Below, piece after piece: positions 34,934-42,955 of a stretch of 64,000 bases of DNA. The stretch is taken from NCBI GenBank assembly GCA_003169845.1, contig PNAG01000021.1:62001-126000 (forward strand), in the 5' to 3' direction. The position numbers were made by a program, and so were the translations under genes. Under the pieces are notes generated by a model that searched no databases, was not told where the DNA came from, and saw nothing but the letters and a program-made list of their open reading frames with translations. The stretch comes from Candidatus Dormiibacterota bacterium. Its GTDB lineage: Bacteria > Chloroflexota > Dormibacteria > Dormibacterales > Dormibacteraceae. The number at the start of each line of letters is the position of its first letter. Position 1 is the stretch's first letter.

Positions 34934-35329
34934 GTGGGGCGCACCGATTCGCTCGCCAAGCTGGCCTGGGCTTACGGCATTCATCTCGCCCGCCGGCGGC
35001 TCAGCCGCCCTCGCTCACAGCTCGACGACCTGTTCGACACCTACGCAACCGATGGCATCCGCCCGCTTCAGCCGGCGGAGCGGAACCGACACCCACGTCT
35101 CGTGGGATGCATCAACTGTGGTCTGTGCGCCCTTGCCGCTGGACGGATCGGCAGGACCCGCCTCCCAGACCTGGCCGCTTCTTACATGCGGCTCTACGCG
35201 CGGTTGGGCGAAGCTGCTTCAGATCTCGAAGGAGATGCGCCGGACCTGGAAGCCGCCGCGGCTGCCTGTCCGGTGGGCGTACCGCTGGTCGAGGTGGCGG
35301 CAATCGTGCGGCGTATGACCGCCGGCTGA
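34934..35329 (+). CDS. Ferredoxin-like protein, probable electron partner of the dehydrogenase
   Basis: About 131 residues from GTG 34934, two bases after the dehydrogenase stop. GCINCGLC near residue 55 and a distant CPVGVP give a CxxCxxC...CP set able to hold one [4Fe-4S] cluster. The last Cys is about 45 residues away instead of the usual three. The N-terminus is basic and amphipathic. By analogy with GlpC it may link the dehydrogenase to the membrane quinone pool, but it lacks the CCG domains of GlpC. Confidence 0.75.
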   Translation: MGRTDSLAKLAWAYGIHLARRRLSRPRSQLDDLFDTYATDGIRPLQPAERNRHPRLVGCINCGLCALAAGRIGRTRLPDLAASYMRLYARLGEAASDLEGDAPDLEAAAAACPVGVPLVEVAAIVRRMTAG

Positions 35330-35547
35330 GGCCGGGGAGCGACCCTCCAGGCGGACACGCCGATCCGGATCAACGGTTGACCCGGATGGTGCGATGGGTC
35401 TTGCGGGCAGCGGGTTCATGGAGCGCAACGATCCAGGCGCCCTCCCAGCGGTGCGGACGGCCGCAGCGCTCGGAGCGCAATTGATTCCTCGTCCGCCGAG
35501 TTCGGCGGCAGGTCGCGGAACGCCAGGGGTTGCGAGTTATCCACATT

Positions 35548-35557
35548 CTGTATACAG
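35548..35557. promoter_or_regulatory. Palindrome CTGTATACAG
   Basis: A perfect 10-bp palindrome about 30 bp upstream of the next start codon. GTATAC-centred palindromes are typical operators of GntR-family repressors. No GntR gene lies in the window, so the regulator is unknown. The rest of 35330-35587 shows no gene. Confidence 0.4.
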
Positions 35558-35587
35558 TCTGGGGACATCACACAACATCTAGCGCCA

Positions 35588-36166
35588 ATGGTCAATAGTT
35601 TTCTTCGCCGGCTCCGCCGCTGGACGGCGGTCGACTCGGTGCTGGCGCGTGTCTCCGGACAGGTCAGGACCTGGCCGTCGGATGACTTCGGCAGGTTCGC
35701 CAGCCCATCGATCGGCACCGGCATGGCCGGTGCGAACACCGCCGTGCCGCCCTGGCTGGAACCGGTGCGACCGCCTCCACCGGCGTCGATCGCGCCGGCG
35801 ACCTTTGAGATGCGTTTCATGAAGCTCCACGCGGAAGGACGCTTCGACGAGATGTGGGAGATGCTTGCGGAGGACGCGCAGCACGCGTGGGGAGGCCGGG
35901 AATACTTCGCGAGAGACATGCCGCGCCTCGACGACGATGTCGAGCTTCTCGACATGCAGGTCGTGAGCGTCAACGTGATCGACGGCTGGACTGATCAGGC
36001 ACACCAACGCACTTACAGCAACGTCGCGCGAATGGTGATGCGTTATAGAGTCCGGCAGCAGTGGCGTGAGTGGACATTCGATCGACAGGTCCACCTCGTG
36101 CCGGGCGCCGGCGGATGGCGAACATTGTGCTACCCGGCAAGAGTCGGAACTGCGGTGGGGCGCTGA
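35588..36166 (+). CDS. NTF2-like hypothetical protein
   Basis: About 192 residues. A flexible N-terminal 70 residues with a Pro-rich hinge, then a domain (FEMRFMKLHAEGRFDEMWEMLAEDAQ ... HLVPGAGGWRTLCYPARVG) with the helix-helix-sheet pattern of SnoaL/NTF2-like folds. No catalytic residues can be named. It is immediately followed by another unknown gene, likely in one unit. Confidence 0.5.
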   Translation: MVNSFLRRLRRWTAVDSVLARVSGQVRTWPSDDFGRFASPSIGTGMAGANTAVPPWLEPVRPPPPASIAPATFEMRFMKLHAEGRFDEMWEMLAEDAQHAWGGREYFARDMPRLDDDVELLDMQVVSVNVIDGWTDQAHQRTYSNVARMVMRYRVRQQWREWTFDRQVHLVPGAGGWRTLCYPARVGTAVGR

Positions 36167-36184
36167 TATAGTGGATTGCAGGCC

Positions 36185-36559
36185 ATGCTTCAAGAGACGA
36201 TCGAAGAGCAGCAGCGAGATCTGCGCTGGCATCGCAGGCGGCAGCGCGCGATGACGCCGCGCAGGTTGCTTCAGGAGTCGGATGAGCTGCTGTTCTGGGT
36301 TGAGGAATGCCTCGTCCAGGAAATTCGCATCGTCCCCGGCTGGCTGGTCGCACGGCTGATGGTCGTCTTGAGGCACGCACACCCTGAGCTGCCAGGGCGT
36401 CTCGGTCGCGAGCGGCGACCTGAGCAGATGATGGAGATCATCTACGACGCACAGGCCGCGCTCATGGCGCAGGGCTGCAGGAACCGTGGACCTGCCGAGG
36501 TGATTCCGCTGTTTGCTCGCGCCCGCGAGCGAATGCTCAGGGAAGCCGCCACTCTTTAG
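36185..36559 (+). CDS. Hypothetical helical protein
   Basis: About 124 residues from ATG 36185, strongly alpha-helical and charged (LQETIEEQQRDLRWHRRRQR at the start). No recognised family. The start is 19 bp after the stop of the NTF2-like gene. Not a membrane protein. Confidence 0.5.
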   Translation: MLQETIEEQQRDLRWHRRRQRAMTPRRLLQESDELLFWVEECLVQEIRIVPGWLVARLMVVLRHAHPELPGRLGRERRPEQMMEIIYDAQAALMAQGCRNRGPAEVIPLFARARERMLREAATL

Positions 36560-36594
36560 TGTTCCGTTCCCGACAATAGAGCGGTAGATCTGCG

Positions 36595-37200
36595 GTGCGG
36601 GTTGACCTTCATCTTCACTCGCGCTACTCGCATGACGGTCAGAGCTCGCTCGAAGAGCTCATACGGCGAAGCGCTGAATGTGGACTGGACCGCATCGCCC
36701 TGACCGACCACAACACCGTGGAAGGAGCGCTTGAGCTGGCGAAGCTGGCGCCGACGCTGACCATCGTCGGCGAAGAGACCTACACGCGCGAGGGCGAGGT
36801 GATCGGGCTGTTCATCACGGGCCGTGTTACGCCATACCTGCCGCCGGAGGACGTGATGGACATGATTCATGGCATGGGTGGCCTCACTTACATGCCGCAC
36901 CCGCTCGACCGCCGCCGCGCGCACTTCACACCGGAGCGCATCGTCCAGCTGGCGGATCGGATCGACATCATCGAGACTTACAACGCGTGGTGCGATCCCG
37001 CCGCCAACGAGGCCGCCGCGCGTCTTGCAAGCGAGCTTGGGAAGGTCGCCGCGACAGGCTCTGACTCGCACGCGGCACGCGAGCTCGGACGGAGCTGGAT
37101 GGAGATCGAGGAATACACGACGCCGGCGGACTTCCTGGACAAGCTCCGCGATGCGCGCCACACGATCACCGGCGGCAGCGGCACGGGTCGCCGTGGCTGA
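36595..37200 (+). CDS. PHP-domain metal-dependent phosphoesterase
   Basis: About 201 residues. RVDLHLHSRYSHDG (first PHP motif), ALTDHNTVEG (second), the HPLDRRR segment (third) and TGSDSHAA (fourth) give the metal-binding His and Asp set. Related enzymes hydrolyse nucleoside bisphosphates or short nucleic acids. The carbohydrate-kinase gene overlaps its end, suggesting a shared pathway. Confidence 0.88.
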   Translation: MRVDLHLHSRYSHDGQSSLEELIRRSAECGLDRIALTDHNTVEGALELAKLAPTLTIVGEETYTREGEVIGLFITGRVTPYLPPEDVMDMIHGMGGLTYMPHPLDRRRAHFTPERIVQLADRIDIIETYNAWCDPAANEAAARLASELGKVAATGSDSHAARELGRSWMEIEEYTTPADFLDKLRDARHTITGGSGTGRRG

Positions 37201-38086
37201 CCCGCCGCCTCAGCTTCTCGTCGCGGGTTCGGTGGCGCTGGACACGCGCGATGGTCCGTTTGGCAAAGTTGCAGAAACCCTCGGCGGATCGGCCGTGTAC
37301 TTTGCGCTGGCGGCCAGCTTGATCGTCCCGGTAAGGGTGGTCGCGCCGGTCGGAGTCGATGGGGCGAAGCGCGTGGCGCAGGCGTTCAGCGGCCGTGCCA
37401 TCGACATCGACATGCTTCAGATCCTCGAAGCGCCCACGTACCGTTGGCGCGCCCACCAGGAGCACGGGCGAAACGTCGATCTGGGCAGCAGCGACGATAT
37501 CTACGACAGCTGGACGCCGGCCATTCCCGCGGACTTCGCCGGGTGGGCCTTTGTCGGCTCGATGAGGCCGGACCGCCAGGCTGAGCTCATGGCACTGCTT
37601 GGCGGCGCCCAGCTGCTTGCTGCCGACGCCATGCTCTCGTACGTGCACGCCAGGGCTCCCGAGGTCAGGGATGTCTTGCGGAGGGCAGGTTGGTTCTTCT
37701 GCAACCAGGAGGAGTTCGCCGCCCTGGGAGGCAAAGACCCCGAGGAGTTCCGCCGTCAGTGGTGGCTGCAGGGCCTCGTCGTCAAGGCCGGCGTTGACGG
37801 TCTCGCCGCGTACACGGAGTACGGAGTGGTGCGAGTCCCCGCGGTCACCGAGAGACCGGTCGTAGACACCACGGGCGCCGGCGACGCGCTCGCAGGTGGA
37901 ATGCTCGCTCGCTGGTCAAGCACCGGTGGCCAGCCCGGCGGTCTGCAGGATGCGCTCGTCTGGGGCGTGGCGTGCGCGTCGATCACCATGGCATCGGTTG
38001 GCGTGAAAGGCATAGCGAAGGCCACGCGTAAAGAATTGGACGAACGCGTGGCTGAGGTGGAGGAATGCCTGCGCCGCGAATCGTGA
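37193..38086 (+). CDS. PfkB-family carbohydrate/nucleoside kinase
   Basis: About 297 residues from GTG 37193, overlapping the PHP gene by eight bases (GTGGCTGA). GGSAVYFALAAS is the first PfkB signature and DTTGAGDALAGGMLAR the second, with the catalytic Asp. It transfers phosphate from ATP to a sugar or nucleoside; the substrate cannot be read. The earlier in-frame start candidates lie inside the PHP gene. Confidence 0.9.
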   Translation: MADPPPQLLVAGSVALDTRDGPFGKVAETLGGSAVYFALAASLIVPVRVVAPVGVDGAKRVAQAFSGRAIDIDMLQILEAPTYRWRAHQEHGRNVDLGSSDDIYDSWTPAIPADFAGWAFVGSMRPDRQAELMALLGGAQLLAADAMLSYVHARAPEVRDVLRRAGWFFCNQEEFAALGGKDPEEFRRQWWLQGLVVKAGVDGLAAYTEYGVVRVPAVTERPVVDTTGAGDALAGGMLARWSSTGGQPGGLQDALVWGVACASITMASVGVKGIAKATRKELDERVAEVEECLRRES

Positions 38087-38586
38087 TCATCAGCGGCGAC
38101 CTGGTGGAGCAAGAAGTTGACGCGATCGTCAATGCGGCGAACAACGAACTCGTCCTTGGCGCGGGCGTTGCGGGCGCGATCCGCATGCGGGGCGGCGCGG
38201 CGATACAGCAGGAGTGCGACGCGCACGGACCGGTGAGGATCGGCGAAGCGGCCATCACCGGCGCGGGAAACCTACCGGCTCGCCACGTGATTCATGCCGC
38301 GAGCATGGGACTCGGAAGGCGTACTTCGAAACATTCGCTGAGGTCTTCAATGGACCACGTGTTTCGCCTTGCGCGCGAGCACGATGTGCGGACCATCGCC
38401 ATTCCCGCAGTCGGAACCGGCATCTCAGGATTCGCGATGGACGAGTGCGCGCGCACGATGGCGGCAAGTCTCCGCGATGCGTTGAGCGGTGGATGGGCGC
38501 CGGCTGAGGTCCGATTCGTGCTCTTCGGGAACGCCGCGAAGGAGGCATTTGAGGGGCCTTTCCGGGCCACTTTTGATGTGACTTAA
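38065..38586 (+). CDS. Macro-domain ADP-ribose-binding protein
   Basis: About 173 residues. ISGDLVEQEVDAIVNAANNELVLG is the macro-domain opening with the Asn residues that bind ADP-ribose, GAGVAGAIRMRGG is loop 1 and PAVGTGISGFAMDECARTM is loop 2. It binds or removes ADP-ribose or its O-acetyl ester. It overlaps the PfkB gene by 22 bases, so the PHP, PfkB and macro genes form one unit, possibly for nucleotide-sugar salvage. Confidence 0.92.
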   Translation: MPAPRIVIISGDLVEQEVDAIVNAANNELVLGAGVAGAIRMRGGAAIQQECDAHGPVRIGEAAITGAGNLPARHVIHAASMGLGRRTSKHSLRSSMDHVFRLAREHDVRTIAIPAVGTGISGFAMDECARTMAASLRDALSGGWAPAEVRFVLFGNAAKEAFEGPFRATFDVT

Positions 38587-38698
38587 GGCGCCTCGGGCCC
38601 AATTCAGTTTGAATTGGGGTTGTATTGGGCAAAGACGCACCCCTAGAATGGGGAGGTCCGCCCCAGAAAACAGAATCTCGTATAAGGACGGTGACTAC

Positions 38699-38845
38699 TT
38701 GGAAGGCTACTGCTTGAAGGACAAGAAAAAGGTCGAAATGGTCGACCCTCAGCCGATCACGATGAAGAACGGAAAGCCGGCAACAGTTGGTACATGCCCC
38801 AACTGCGGCACGAAGATCTACAAGATCGGCAAGGCAACCGTATAA
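38699..38845 (+). CDS. Small DUF5679-like zinc-ribbon protein
   Basis: 48 residues from TTG 38699: EGYCLKDKKKVEMVDPQPI then MKNGKPATVGTCPNCGTKIYKIGK. The family normally has CxxC at both ends; here the first pair reads CLKD, so one metal ligand is replaced by Asp. An AAGGA lies ten to fourteen bases upstream of the TTG. ATG 38648 is a possible longer start. Confidence 0.8.
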   Translation: MEGYCLKDKKKVEMVDPQPITMKNGKPATVGTCPNCGTKIYKIGKATV

Positions 38846-38863
38846 CCAGACTTCGACAAAAAA

Positions 38864-38891
38864 GGGCCGCTCGATGCGAGCGGTCCTTTTT
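38864..38891. terminator. Bidirectional rho-independent terminator
   Basis: Ten-bp stem (38864-38873 with 38877-38886, one G-U pair) and ATG loop, flanked by A6 on the left and T5 on the right. It lies between the convergent DUF5679 and RCK genes and can serve both. Confidence 0.9.
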
Positions 38892-38896
38892 CTTTA

Positions 38897-39298
38897 TCAG
38901 GTCGTGATCGGAGGTTCCAGCGCTGCAAGCAGGACATCCGTGGCCGATACAGCCTCGTCTACGCCGAGCATCTTGAAGATCTCGACATTGGAAGGGTTGT
39001 TCACGCGCGCGATCGTCTTCTTGACGTTGAAGTGTTTCTTTGCCATCTGGAGAGCGATGAGGTTGTCCTCGTCGTCGGCGGTGACCGCAAGGATTGCGTC
39101 AGCGCGTTCGATGCCGGTCTGCGAAAGAAACTTCACCTCGCATCCATCGCCGCGCATCACGATGCTGCCGAGCTGAGTCTCGAGCCAGTCGGCTCGGCTC
39201 GAGTTTTTCTCGATGAGGGTGACCTCGTGTCCGCGCTCGAGCAGGTCGCGTGACATGTAGTAGCCGACCGTGCCGCCGCCGACGACGATCACGTACAT
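38897..39298 (-). CDS. TrkA-N/RCK potassium-uptake regulator (second of pair)
   Basis: About 133 residues, a single Rossmann RCK domain: MYVIVVGGGTVGYYMSRDLLERGHEVTLIEKN with the NAD-binding GGGTVG. There is no TrkA-C domain. Such single-domain proteins gate Trk/Ktr-type potassium channels according to NAD or nucleotide binding. It follows another RCK gene by five bases. Confidence 0.85.
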   Translation of the reverse strand: MYVIVVGGGTVGYYMSRDLLERGHEVTLIEKNSSRADWLETQLGSIVMRGDGCEVKFLSQTGIERADAILAVTADDEDNLIALQMAKKHFNVKKTIARVNNPSNVEIFKMLGVDEAVSATDVLLAALEPPITT

Positions 39299-39303
39299 GG
39301 GTG

Positions 39304-39726
39304 TTAGTGAGTCTCCAACAAAGTCTTTTCAATGTGCTTCGCGCCCTCGATGGTCGGACAGATCGTGTGCAGGCCGAGCTTCTCGTAGGCCTCGGCGCGC
39401 TCCGGGTCGTAGATCCGTGCCACGACACGTGGGACCTTGAACACGTGCTTTGCGACCTGCGCGGCCATGATGTTGCGGTTGTCGCCCTCGGTCACCGCGA
39501 CGAAGCCATCGGCGTCTTCGATCCCGGCCCTTCTCAGGACATCGGCATCAGTTCCGTTGCCAACCACCTGGTCACCCTTGAAATCCGTGGTCAGCACGCC
39601 ACGCGTGGCTGCCCGCGAAAACTGGTTGGGATCCTTGTCGATGATGACCACCTGGTGGCCGAAGCGGTCCATGTCGGCGGCGATCTGCGAGCCGACTCGC
39701 CCGCACCCCACGATCAGCAGCTTCAA
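39304..39726 (-). CDS. TrkA-N/RCK potassium-uptake regulator (first of pair)
   Basis: About 140 residues from TTG 39726. LKLLIVGCGRVGSQIAADMDRFGHQVVIIDKD is the NAD-binding start, and the fold ends near residue 135. Paired with the downstream RCK gene it could form a hetero-octameric ring, as CeoB/CeoC-type pairs do; the membrane channel is not in the window. Confidence 0.85.
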   Translation of the reverse strand: MKLLIVGCGRVGSQIAADMDRFGHQVVIIDKDPNQFSRAATRGVLTTDFKGDQVVGNGTDADVLRRAGIEDADGFVAVTEGDNRNIMAAQVAKHVFKVPRVVARIYDPERAEAYEKLGLHTICPTIEGAKHIEKTLLETH

Positions 39727-39773
39727 AGCTGGTTGATTATAGGGAGGCCCCGGGAGGGTGCCTCCCTCCGGGC

Positions 39774-39980
39774 TTGTTAGGATTTGACCACTTGCGCTTC
39801 CCATTCACGTTCATGGGTCTGATGGCGCTCGGACTTGGCCTTTGGGTGCTCGCCTACCTGGCCGGGCACCGGGGCCTCGACGCTGGTTCTCGGGGGATCG
39901 GCGCGGTCACGGTGGCCATCTCGTTGGGCTTTGGGGCATATGTCCTGATCCGGCGGATCCGGCGAGGGCCGCAGCACTGA
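39774..39980 (+). CDS. Small two-helix membrane protein
   Basis: Up to 68 residues with two hydrophobic helices (about 10-31 and 42-59) and a basic end (RRIRRGPQH). Start codon uncertain (TTG 39774 or TTG 39789). The stop overlaps the ATG of the universal stress gene (TGATG), which supports real translation. Confidence 0.6.
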   Translation: MLGFDHLRFPFTFMGLMALGLGLWVLAYLAGHRGLDAGSRGIGAVTVAISLGFGAYVLIRRIRRGPQH

Positions 39981-40435
39981 TGGCCGATCACCCTCATCCG
40001 ACCGCCTCGAAGAAAGTGCTGGTCGCAGTGGGCGGCCAGGGCATCGATGCGGAGACCGTGCGCCTGGCCTGCCGGATGACGGACCCCCAGGGCGGGAAGC
40101 TTTACGCGGTGCACATCATCGAGGTGAACCGTTCGCTCCCGCTGGGGGCGGTGCTGGACGATGTCGTCGAGCGAGGCGAAAAGATCCTGGACGAGGTGGA
40201 GCAGCTGGCCGCCCAGACTCAGCTGGCGGTCGAGACGGAGCTGGTCCAGGCGCGCGATACCGGCCCGGCGCTGGTCGATGAGGCAGTCGAGTGGGGGGCG
40301 GACCTGATAGTGATGGGCCTGCCGTACAAGAGGCGGTTCGGTGAGTTCAACATGGGCAAGACCGTGCCGTACGTGCTGAAAAATGCCAACTGCCGCGTGA
40401 TGCTGTTCCGGGAGCACCGCGAACACCCGGCCTAG
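39980..40435 (+). CDS. Universal stress protein (UspA family)
   Basis: About 151 residues. KKVLVAVGGQGIDAETV at the start, LYAVHIIEV and a C-terminal ADLIVMGLPYKRRFGEFNMGKTVPYVL. The last is a diverged form of the usual GxxGxxxxxxxGS ATP-binding loop, so ATP binding is doubtful. It probably acts in the cytoplasm during stress. Confidence 0.82.
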   Translation: MADHPHPTASKKVLVAVGGQGIDAETVRLACRMTDPQGGKLYAVHIIEVNRSLPLGAVLDDVVERGEKILDEVEQLAAQTQLAVETELVQARDTGPALVDEAVEWGADLIVMGLPYKRRFGEFNMGKTVPYVLKNANCRVMLFREHREHPA

Positions 40436-40462
40436 GCAACCCGCCTTGTTAAGGTCAGGTCG

Positions 40463-40993
40463 ATGACCCACGCGACCTCACGCCGGCCGCACTACCTCCG
40501 CCGCTTCTGGGCCGAGCTCGGTCAGATCGGCGGCGAGCATGACGCGTTTATCAAGGTCATCATCGTCGAGCGGATCGTCAAGGCGATCGTGCTGATCGCG
40601 CTCGCCATCGGGTTGCTCGTGGCCGGCGAGAAAGGTCTGCTGGCGACCTGGGCGAGCTATGCCCAGGACCAGCTCAACCTGGATGCGGACGACGGTGTGA
40701 TCGCCCAGCTCCTACTGCGGCTGCTCCTGTTGATCGGCACGTTCAACCACGTCACTGTCCTGGCGATCGGCGCGATCGTCTACGCCCTGCTGGAGGGCAC
40801 CGAAGGCGTGGGACTCGCGATGCGGCGTCGCTGGGCGGAATACCTGACAGTGATCGCGACCGGGATCCTGATCCCCTACGAGGCTTACGAGGTGATCCAC
40901 CACCTGACGCTTTTCAAAGTCGGAGCTCTGTTGCTGAACCTAGCCGTGGTGGGCTACCTGGCCTACCGCAAGCGACTGTTTGTCGGCATCTGA
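40463..40993 (+). CDS. DUF2127 membrane protein
   Basis: About 176 residues with about four hydrophobic helices. FIKVIIVERIVKAIVLIALAIGL and EGTEGVGLAMRRRWAEYLTVIATGILIPYEAYE match the DUF2127 pattern. Function unknown. Its last 54 bases overlap the convergent glycosyltransferase gene. Confidence 0.85.
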   Translation: MTHATSRRPHYLRRFWAELGQIGGEHDAFIKVIIVERIVKAIVLIALAIGLLVAGEKGLLATWASYAQDQLNLDADDGVIAQLLLRLLLLIGTFNHVTVLAIGAIVYALLEGTEGVGLAMRRRWAEYLTVIATGILIPYEAYEVIHHLTLFKVGALLLNLAVVGYLAYRKRLFVGI

Positions 40994-42955
40994 GGCCGGC
41001 GTCAGCCACCGGCACCTGAAGCCGGCGCGATGACTCACGTACCTGACCAGAGCAGCCAGCGTCTTGAGGCCGTAGACGGTCGAGGTCACGAAGTTCACCG
41101 AGCTCGCATCCTCGTGGTACTTGCCGATCGCGGGGACCTCGCCGATCCTGAAACCAAAAGCGGCGGCCTGGATCAACACCTGAGTGTCGAAGACGAAGTC
41201 GTTGCTGTTCTCGAGAAATGGGATCGCCTCGAGAAAGCGCCGCGAGTAGGCGCGGTAACCGGTGTGGTACTCGGATAGGCGCAGCCCGAGCACACGGTTC
41301 TCCGCAGAGGTCAAAAAGCGATTGCCGATGCGCTTCCACCAGGGCATTCCCGCCTTCGCCGGATCGATCCCGAGCCACCTCGACCCGAGCACGATGTCGG
41401 CCTCGCCGTTCTCGATTACCCGACAGAGGTTGGGGATGATGGCCGGGTCGTACTGCCCATCCGGGTGCAGCATGACCACGACGTCGGCGCCCATCCTCAG
41501 CGCCTGGCTGTAACAGGTCTTCTGATTTCCGCCGTAGCCGAGGTTGCGCTGATGGCGGATCACGTCGAGGCTGAGCGCGGTGGCGACGCTGACGGTGGCG
41601 TCTGCGCTCGCGTCGTCGACGAGCAGGATGCGGTCTGCATGCCCTGGCGGAATATCGCCCACCACCTCTTTCAGAGTCTTCGCGGCCCTGTAGGCCGGGA
41701 GCACGATCACGCGCCGGGGGCGCGGCCCGCTCCATGTCAGCTCACCGAGTGGCACCGGATCTGGCCGCACCGACATTCGCTCGAAGGTGAGGTAGGCGGC
41801 CACGAGCAGGGCACCCACCGCCGCCGACCACAGGTTGATGGCCAGCGTCATGTTGATCGCGGCATAGGCGATCGCCAGCACGACCGCGGCCGCGCGAGGC
41901 GACCGCAGCTGGCCCGCCAGCGCGAGATCGGCCAGTGCAAAGCCGGGGATCACCATGAGCGCGAGGTCGTGCACGTTCTGGTGCGGGCTCAAGACCAGTG
42001 ACGCGGCCACCGCGAGCGCGAAATCGAGCCGCGGCTTGTCCGGACGCCAGCTGAGCGAGAGCGCCGCCAGGACCAGCAGGAGGACCAGGACGATCAGCGC
42101 GATGTACTTGCCGACGCCAGGGAGCGCCTCGAGAATGTTGCGAAGCGAGTAGGCGGCGGTGTCGGTGTAAACAAGCTGTCCGTTGGTCGGCAGCCTGCCA
42201 CCGATCGCCCATGCGCCGACAAGGCCGAGGTAAGTCAGCACCGCGTTCAGACCGAAACCAAAGACAGAGACCAACCCGAAGGCCGCCACCACTCCCACAA
42301 AACTTGCCAGGGCGCGCCACGCGCGTCGCGCTACGAAGAGCACTGGGATGAGGAGGAGAAGCTGGGGCTTGGCGAGTGCCAGGGCGCTGAAAATTCCGGC
42401 CCAGCCATGCCGGCCCCTGGCCCACGCCGTGTAGGCCGCCGCCAGTGGCACCAGGACGACGAGGTCCGATTGGCCCTGCAGCACCGTCACGAACAGCGGA
42501 AAGAAACCGGCGATCAGCGCCGCTGCGACGATCGCGGCGCGGCCGTGAATGCTCAAGCTGTTCCGCGCCAGCAGGAAGATGAGCGCCACCGCCAGCAGGA
42601 CGTTGAAAGCCGCCATCGCGTAGTAGGCCTGGCGGTAGCTCAGCGCGGCAAGTGACGCGATGAGCAATGTGTAGTAGGGCGGATGGAAGTACGGGAGCAC
42701 GATGAAACGGTCAGGGGACTGCGGGATGATCTGCAGCTCGAACTGCTTCTGCTGAGCGAGGTCGTAGACGGCCGAGCCTCCCTTGAGGACGTAGAGCCTC
42801 GCCGCTGAGTAAAACGAAACGAAGTCAGGTCCTTGAAGATTGCCCCGGACGAGGCTGACCCAGAAGTAAGCCCAGACCAGCAGTGAGCCTGCCCCTGCTC
42901 CCGTCGCTGCCGCGTAGGCGAGCCGTCGCCGCCTCTCGGTGAGGCGCGGGGTCAT
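40940..42955 (-). CDS. GT87 membrane mannosyltransferase fused to GT2 glycosyltransferase
   Basis: About 671 residues in one frame. Residues 1-390 are a polytopic GT87 (DUF2029) region: GPDFVSFYSAARL near residue 43, FHPPYY, LALAKPQ and SPHQNVHDLA. Residues 415-645 are a GT2 domain (RVIVLPAYRAAKTLKEVVGDI, LLVDDASADAT with the Asp pair, MLHPDGQYDP, GSRWLG). The GT2 part resembles dolichyl- or polyprenyl-phosphate sugar synthases and could charge the lipid donor used by the membrane part. Start ATG overlaps the stop-side of nothing upstream; its stop lies inside the DUF2127 gene. Confidence 0.88.
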   Translation of the reverse strand: MTPRLTERRRRLAYAAATGAGAGSLLVWAYFWVSLVRGNLQGPDFVSFYSAARLYVLKGGSAVYDLAQQKQFELQIIPQSPDRFIVLPYFHPPYYTLLIASLAALSYRQAYYAMAAFNVLLAVALIFLLARNSLSIHGRAAIVAAALIAGFFPLFVTVLQGQSDLVVLVPLAAAYTAWARGRHGWAGIFSALALAKPQLLLLIPVLFVARRAWRALASFVGVVAAFGLVSVFGFGLNAVLTYLGLVGAWAIGGRLPTNGQLVYTDTAAYSLRNILEALPGVGKYIALIVLVLLLVLAALSLSWRPDKPRLDFALAVAASLVLSPHQNVHDLALMVIPGFALADLALAGQLRSPRAAAVVLAIAYAAINMTLAINLWSAAVGALLVAAYLTFERMSVRPDPVPLGELTWSGPRPRRVIVLPAYRAAKTLKEVVGDIPPGHADRILLVDDASADATVSVATALSLDVIRHQRNLGYGGNQKTCYSQALRMGADVVVMLHPDGQYDPAIIPNLCRVIENGEADIVLGSRWLGIDPAKAGMPWWKRIGNRFLTSAENRVLGLRLSEYHTGYRAYSRRFLEAIPFLENSNDFVFDTQVLIQAAAFGFRIGEVPAIGKYHEDASSVNFVTSTVYGLKTLAALVRYVSHRAGFRCRWLTPASDADKQSLAVGQVAHHG

